This document shows positions 59,721-64,000 of a DNA stretch of 64,000 bases, one piece after another (position 1 is the first letter of the stretch; each line of letters begins with the position of its first letter). This DNA comes from Bradyrhizobium retamae. Lineage in GTDB: Bacteria > Pseudomonadota > Alphaproteobacteria > Rhizobiales > Xanthobacteraceae. The stretch is taken from contig NZ_LLYA01000225.1 in assembly GCF_001440415.1 (NCBI RefSeq), forward strand, positions 1-64,000. The letters are read 5' to 3'. The notes under the pieces are model-generated. The model ran no database searches. It saw nothing but the letters and a program-made list of their open reading frames with translations, and had not been told where the DNA came from. A program made the position numbers and the translations under genes.

Positions 59721-60599
59721 ATGACCACCGCGAGCGACCTGCGATCCGGAAAAACTGACCGCGACGAGAATTTTCCGGTCGCGTCGTGGATCATTCATCC
59801 GCGTCACCGGGCGCTGATCCTCGCGTTCTACAACTTCGTCAGGACTGCCGACGACATCGCCGACCACGCGACCCTTAGCGCGGAAGAAAAGCTGCGCTAT
59901 CTCGACCTGTTCGAGGCCGAGCTACTCGGCAAGGGCGACACGCAAGCCGAGGCCGTCAATCTGCGCCGTGCCTTGGCCGAGCGCGCGATGGCGCCGCGCC
60001 ACGCGCTCGACGTGCTGGTCGCGTTCCGGATGGACGTCACCAAGCTGCGCTACGAAAACTGGGACGACGTCATTCATTATTGCCGCTATTCGGCCATGCC
60101 GGTCGGCCGTTTCATGCTCGACGTTCATGGCGAGAGCACCTCGACCTGGGCCGCTTCCGACGCGCTGTGCGCGGGATTGCAGATCAACAACCATTTGCAG
60201 GACTGCGCCAAGGACTACAAGAATCTCAACCGCGTCTACCTGCCGCGTGACGCGCTGGCAGCAAGCGGCGCCACCGTCGAGATGCTGGGCGAGGCGAAGT
60301 CGCAGCCGGCGCTGTTGCAATGTCTCCATGCGCTCGCGGCGCGGACTGAAACTCTTCTCAATGAAAGCAAGTCGTTGAGTGCCGCGGTAAAGGATTTCCG
60401 GCTCGGGCTCGATATTGCCGTGATCCAGGCATTTGCCGACAAGATCGTCGGCATGCTGAAAGTGCGCGATCCGCTCAGCGAGCGCGTGCATTTGAGCAAG
60501 CTGGAGTTGCTCGGCCATACCATCGGCGGCATCGCCGGCGAGATCACCCGCCGCGCGATCGGACGCCGTCCCCAGGCAAATCCGGCGGCCGGCGCATGA
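59721..60599 (+). CDS. hpnC: Squalene synthase HpnC (hydroxysqualene synthase)
   Basis: A 292-residue trans-isoprenyl diphosphate synthase-like enzyme that converts presqualene diphosphate to hydroxysqualene. The first Asp-rich motif is 'TADDIADHA' and the second region is 'NHLQDCAKDYKNLNRVYLP'; family blocks 'YCRYSAMPVGRF' and 'DENFPVASWII' are intact. ATG 59721 has no clear ribosome site and follows a hairpin in the leader. Its last four bases overlap hpnD (ATGA). First gene of hpnC-hpnD-hpnE-shc. Confidence 0.93.
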   Translation: MTTASDLRSGKTDRDENFPVASWIIHPRHRALILAFYNFVRTADDIADHATLSAEEKLRYLDLFEAELLGKGDTQAEAVNLRRALAERAMAPRHALDVLVAFRMDVTKLRYENWDDVIHYCRYSAMPVGRFMLDVHGESTSTWAASDALCAGLQINNHLQDCAKDYKNLNRVYLPRDALAASGATVEMLGEAKSQPALLQCLHALAARTETLLNESKSLSAAVKDFRLGLDIAVIQAFADKIVGMLKVRDPLSERVHLSKLELLGHTIGGIAGEITRRAIGRRPQANPAAGA

Positions 60600-61435
60600 C
60601 GTTGCATCCGGCGGCGGCCGACGCAGATTACGGTGCCACCGCATCCGGCAGCTCGTTCTATGCCGCGATGCGCATCCTGCCGCGCGACCAGCGCGAGGCG
60701 ATGTTCCAGATCTACAGCTTCTGCCGCCAGGTCGACGACATCGCCGATTCCGACGGCCCGCGGCCCGAGCGGCTGGCTGCGCTGCAGCAATGGCGCGACG
60801 ATATCGATGCGCTGTATCAGGGGCACCCACCGCCGCGCCTGCAGGACTACGCCGCGTCGGTCAAAACCTTCGGTCTCAAGCGTGAGGATTTTCTCGCCAT
60901 CGTCGACGGCATGCAGATGGATGTGCCGCAAGACATCCGGGCGCCGGATCTTGCCACCCTCGATCTCTATTGCGACCGCGTCGCCAGCGCCGTCGGGCGA
61001 CTATCGGTGCGCGTGTTCGGCCTGCCTGAGGAAGACGGCATCCTGCTCGCCCACCACCTCGGGCGCGCGCTGCAATTGACCAATATCCTGCGCGACATCG
61101 ATGAAGACGCCGGCCTCGGTCGCCTCTATCTGCCACGCGAGGGGCTGCTCCTTGCCGGCATCACGACCGATGATCCGCAGCGCGTGATCGTCGATCGCGC
61201 ATTGCCGAAAGTATGCCTGCCGCTGGCCGAGCGCGCGAAAAAGCATTTCGAGAAAGCCGACGAAATCATGAAACGCAATTCGCGGCGCGTGGTGCGCGCG
61301 CCGCGGATCATGTCGAAATATTACCGCGCGATCCTGGACTTGCTGCTGGCCCGGGGCTTTGCGGCTCCGCGCGAGCCGGTTCGCGTCCACAAATGGGCGA
61401 AAATCGCCATCCTTCTCCGATACGCGATCATCTGA
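60596..61435 (+). CDS. hpnD: Presqualene diphosphate synthase HpnD
   Basis: A 279-residue squalene/phytoene synthase-family enzyme that condenses two farnesyl diphosphates to presqualene diphosphate. Motifs: 'SFYAAMRILPRDQREAMFQIYSFCRQVDDIADS' (first DxxxD at about 46-50) and 'LTNILRDIDEDAGLGRLYLP' (second motif at about 163-167). Start overlaps hpnC by 4 nt; its stop overlaps the hpnE ATG by 1 base (TGATG), so the three enzymes are tightly coupled. Confidence 0.95.
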   Translation: MTLHPAAADADYGATASGSSFYAAMRILPRDQREAMFQIYSFCRQVDDIADSDGPRPERLAALQQWRDDIDALYQGHPPPRLQDYAASVKTFGLKREDFLAIVDGMQMDVPQDIRAPDLATLDLYCDRVASAVGRLSVRVFGLPEEDGILLAHHLGRALQLTNILRDIDEDAGLGRLYLPREGLLLAGITTDDPQRVIVDRALPKVCLPLAERAKKHFEKADEIMKRNSRRVVRAPRIMSKYYRAILDLLLARGFAAPREPVRVHKWAKIAILLRYAII

Positions 61436-62688
61436 TGCAGAAAAACGTTCATATCATCGGCGCCGGCATTTCCGGCCTTTCAGCGGCCGTGCGGCTCGCC
61501 AACGCCAATTACCGGGTGCATGTCCACGAGGCCACGCAGCAGACCGGCGGTCGTTGCCGGTCCTATTTCGATGCGGCCACCAACCTCACCATCGACAACG
61601 GCAATCATTTGTTGTTGTCCGGCAACCGTCATGCGCTGGCCTACGCCAAATCGATCGGCACCGAGGCGGGGCTGGTCGGGCCAAAGGCTGCGCAGTTTCC
61701 CTTTATCGACATCTCAACCGGCCAGCGCTGGCAACTTGACCTTGGCGACGGCAAGTTGCCGTTGTGGGTGTTCGACGAGGCTCGCCGCGTCCCCGATACG
61801 AAGCTGTTCGATTACCTCGCATTGATGCCGCTGATCTGGGCAGGGACCGATAAGCTGGTAGGCAATGCGATCGCCTGCAAGGGCACGCTGTACCAGCGGC
61901 TGGTGCAGCCGCTGCTGTTGGCCGCGCTCAATGTCGACCCACCGGAGGGTTCGGCGGGCCTGGCCGGCGCGATCGTGCGGGAAACGCTGCTGGCGGGTGG
62001 GCAGGCCTGCCGGCCGCTGATCGCGCGCGATGGCCTCAGCGCTGTGCTGGTCGAGCCGGCGATCAAGCTCTTGCAGGACAAGGGCGCCTCGATCCAACTC
62101 GGCCATGAGCTGCGCGAACTCGTGATGAAGGGGAACGATGTCGGCGAGCTGAAATTCGGTGGCGACACCATCGCGCTCGGCCCCGACGACGTCGTGGTAC
62201 TCGCAGTGCCGCCGCGCCCTGCGGCGGCGCTGCTGCCGGGATTGAAGACGCCGTCGAAATTCCGGGCGATTGTCAACGCGCATTTCCGCTTCGACCCGCC
62301 CAAGGATGCGCCGCCGATTCTCGGCGTCGTCGGCGGGCTGGTGGAGTGGCTGTTCGCATTCCCGCAGCGGCTGTCGGTCACCATCAGCAATGGCGACCGG
62401 CTCGTCGACATGCCGCGCGAGGAACTCGCGCTGGCGATTTGGCGGGATGTCTGCAAAGCCGCCGGTCTGCCGGGCGAATTGCCGCTGCCGCCCTGGCAGA
62501 TCGTGCGCGAACGCCGTGCGACTTTTGAGGCTACGCCGGAGCAGAATGCGCTGCGGCCGGGGACGACGACGTCCTTCAAAAACCTGTTTCTCGCCGGCGA
62601 CTGGACTGATACCGGATTACCGGCAACCATCGAGGGATCGGTGCGGTCAGGCGATCGCGCCGCCGATCTGGTCCTGGCGAGGCGTTAA
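61435..62688 (+). CDS. hpnE: Hydroxysqualene dehydroxylase HpnE
   Basis: A 417-residue FAD-dependent amine oxidase-like protein that reduces hydroxysqualene to squalene. The N-terminal dinucleotide motif 'IIGAGISGLSAAVRLA' (about 6-21) with Glu at 'VHEATQQTGGRCRS', and C-terminal 'FLAGDWTDTGLPATIEGSVRSGDRAA' are the FAD signatures. ATG 61435 follows the hpnD stop in TGATG; an earlier in-frame start would run through hpnD and is rejected. Confidence 0.94.
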   Translation: MQKNVHIIGAGISGLSAAVRLANANYRVHVHEATQQTGGRCRSYFDAATNLTIDNGNHLLLSGNRHALAYAKSIGTEAGLVGPKAAQFPFIDISTGQRWQLDLGDGKLPLWVFDEARRVPDTKLFDYLALMPLIWAGTDKLVGNAIACKGTLYQRLVQPLLLAALNVDPPEGSAGLAGAIVRETLLAGGQACRPLIARDGLSAVLVEPAIKLLQDKGASIQLGHELRELVMKGNDVGELKFGGDTIALGPDDVVVLAVPPRPAAALLPGLKTPSKFRAIVNAHFRFDPPKDAPPILGVVGGLVEWLFAFPQRLSVTISNGDRLVDMPREELALAIWRDVCKAAGLPGELPLPPWQIVRERRATFEATPEQNALRPGTTTSFKNLFLAGDWTDTGLPATIEGSVRSGDRAADLVLARR

Positions 62689-62741
62689 GCCTGAGGACGA
62701 GTTGCGTGACCGGCTTCACAGAGCCCGTCGCGAATATAGGG

Positions 62742-64000
62742 ATGTATAGCGAAATGCTTGCCATCGACAAAACAAACACCGTCGACCCCGTTGCCCTGGA
62801 GAAGAGCATCGCTTCCGCGACCGAAGCGCTGTTCGGTTACCGCCAATCCGACGGACACTGGATATTCGAGTTGGAAGCCGACAGCACCATCCCTGCCGAA
62901 TACATCCTGCTGCGCCACTATCTCGCCGAGCCCATCGACAGTGAGCTCGAAGCCAAGATCGCGAACTATCTACGTCGCACCCAAGGCAGTCATGGCGGGT
63001 GGCCGCTGGTGCAGGATGGCCCGTTCGACATGAGCGCCAGCGTCAAATCCTATTTCGCGCTGAAGATGATTGGCGATTCCGTCGATGCGCCGCATATGGT
63101 GCGCGCGCGCGAGGCGATCCGCTCCCGCGGCGGTGCTGCCCGCGTCAACGTCTTCACGCGGTTTCTGCTGGCGTTCTACGGTGTACTGACTTGGCGCGCG
63201 GTACCGGTGCTGCCGGTCGAGATCATGCTGTTGCCGATGTGGTCGCCGTTCCATCTCAACAAGATTTCCTATTGGGCGCGCACCACGATCGTGCCGCTGA
63301 TGGTGATGGCGGCGTTGAAGCCGCTGGCGAAGAATCCCAAGGGCGTCGGCATCGACGAGTTGTTCCTGCAGGATCCCAAGTCGGTCGGGCTGAGCGCGAA
63401 GGCGCCTCATCAAAGCTGGGGCTGGTTCACGCTCTTCAGCACGCTGGACAAGATCCTGCGCGCGGTCGAACCGTTGTTTCCGAAAAAGCTGCGCCAGCGC
63501 GCGATCGACGCCGCGCTCGCGTTTACCGAGGAGCGGCTCAACGGCGAAGACGGCATGGGTGCGATCTATCCGCCGATGGCCAACATCGTCATGATGTACG
63601 ACGCGCTCGGCAAGGGACCGGATTATCCGCCGCGTGCGGTCACCCGCAAGGGCATCGACAAGCTGCTCGTGATCGGCGAGCACGAAGCCTATTGCCAGCC
63701 CTGCGTCTCCCCGGTGTGGGACACCGCGCTGACCTGCCACGCGCTTGCCGAGGCCGGCGGCGAGGACACGCTCAAGAAGATGAAGCAGGGTCTCGACTGG
63801 CTGAAGCCGCGGCAGGTCCTCGACCTCAAGGGCGACTGGGCGGCGAAGGCGCCCGACGTTCGTCCCGGCGGCTGGGCATTCCAGTACAACAACGACCATT
63901 ATCCCGATCTCGACGACACCGCCGTGGTCGTGATGGCGATGGACCGGGCGCGCCGGCAGACCGGCAGCAAGGAATACGATCAGGCGATTGCGCGCGGCCG
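62742..64000 (+). CDS. shc: Squalene-hopene cyclase (3' end beyond window)
   Basis: The first 419 residues of squalene-hopene cyclase, cut by the window end. It cyclises squalene to hopene/hopanol. The N-terminal 'EALFGYRQSDGHWIFELEADSTIPAEYILLRH' is typical, repeat QW-like blocks include 'GGWPLVQDG' and 'GGWAFQYNN', and the protonating acid motif appears as 'PDLDDTAVV' near the cut. It begins 53 bases after hpnE, ATG 62742 (a second ATG at 62754 is possible). A full protein should be about 650 residues. Confidence 0.95.
   Translation, partial: MYSEMLAIDKTNTVDPVALEKSIASATEALFGYRQSDGHWIFELEADSTIPAEYILLRHYLAEPIDSELEAKIANYLRRTQGSHGGWPLVQDGPFDMSASVKSYFALKMIGDSVDAPHMVRAREAIRSRGGAARVNVFTRFLLAFYGVLTWRAVPVLPVEIMLLPMWSPFHLNKISYWARTTIVPLMVMAALKPLAKNPKGVGIDELFLQDPKSVGLSAKAPHQSWGWFTLFSTLDKILRAVEPLFPKKLRQRAIDAALAFTEERLNGEDGMGAIYPPMANIVMMYDALGKGPDYPPRAVTRKGIDKLLVIGEHEAYCQPCVSPVWDTALTCHALAEAGGEDTLKKMKQGLDWLKPRQVLDLKGDWAAKAPDVRPGGWAFQYNNDHYPDLDDTAVVVMAMDRARRQTGSKEYDQAIARG

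Overview
The window is high-GC alphaproteobacterial chromosome, most consistent with Bradyrhizobium or a close relative such as Rhodopseudomonas. The evidence is a hopanoid locus with a 2-methylase, many acyl-CoA catabolism genes, a homoprotocatechuate (hpa) meta-cleavage cluster, and several families of gene-end palindromic repeats. This assignment is inferred from gene content; no rRNA or tRNA gene was seen.

Layout. (1) 97-1731: a VOC-fold protein and the HtpX membrane protease. (2) 1885-20406: a fatty/acyl-CoA catabolic region in several transcription units (three SDR reductases, three crotonase-family enzymes, an acyl-CoA dehydrogenase, two acyl-CoA ligases, a phosphotransferase + DUF6285 pair, a thiolase + Zn-ribbon/OB pair). 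It is interrupted by PEP carboxylase, a GFA-family protein and a Tat-exported SMP-30 protein. (3) 20656-24297: amidase + DUF2848, then two tandem Fe(II)/2-oxoglutarate dioxygenases, the second being AlkB. (4) 24298-25800: repeats, a small gene and a frameshifted pseudogene. (5) 26071-34517: an MFS transporter and the hpa cluster (hpaH-hpaF-hpaE-hpaD-FAH hydrolase-TPP enzyme on the minus strand, hpaR divergent). (6) 34728-38271: an Ldh-type dehydrogenase, HpaI-like aldolase and UxaA-type dehydratase. (7) 38436-45128: a three-gene transglutaminase/DUF2126, circularly permuted ATP-grasp/alpha-E and transglutaminase operon, predicted to modify peptides or proteins in an unknown way. (8) 45310-49483: a Cache protein and two chemoreceptors. 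(9) 50673-64000: eutB-hpnP-eutC, an HpnN-like RND transporter, an unknown gene, two small exported proteins, then hpnC-hpnD-hpnE-shc, with shc cut by the window end.

How the genes work together. HpnC, HpnD and HpnE make squalene from farnesyl diphosphate and Shc cyclises it to hopene. HpnP adds the C-2 methyl group and the HpnN-like pump probably moves hopanoids to the outer membrane. hpnP lies between the two subunit genes of ethanolamine ammonia-lyase, and both enzymes are cobalamin-dependent. The hpa enzymes should convert homoprotocatechuate to 2-oxo-hept-3-enedioate and its hydrate; the HpaI-like aldolase in the neighbouring operon could supply the final cleavage.

Most gene ends in the first 38 kb carry hairpin repeats of at least four families. 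These repeats supply some stop codons, transcript ends and misleading start codons. The least understood parts are the ATP-grasp/transglutaminase operon, the unknown gene at 57230-58288, and the eutB-hpnP-eutC nesting.
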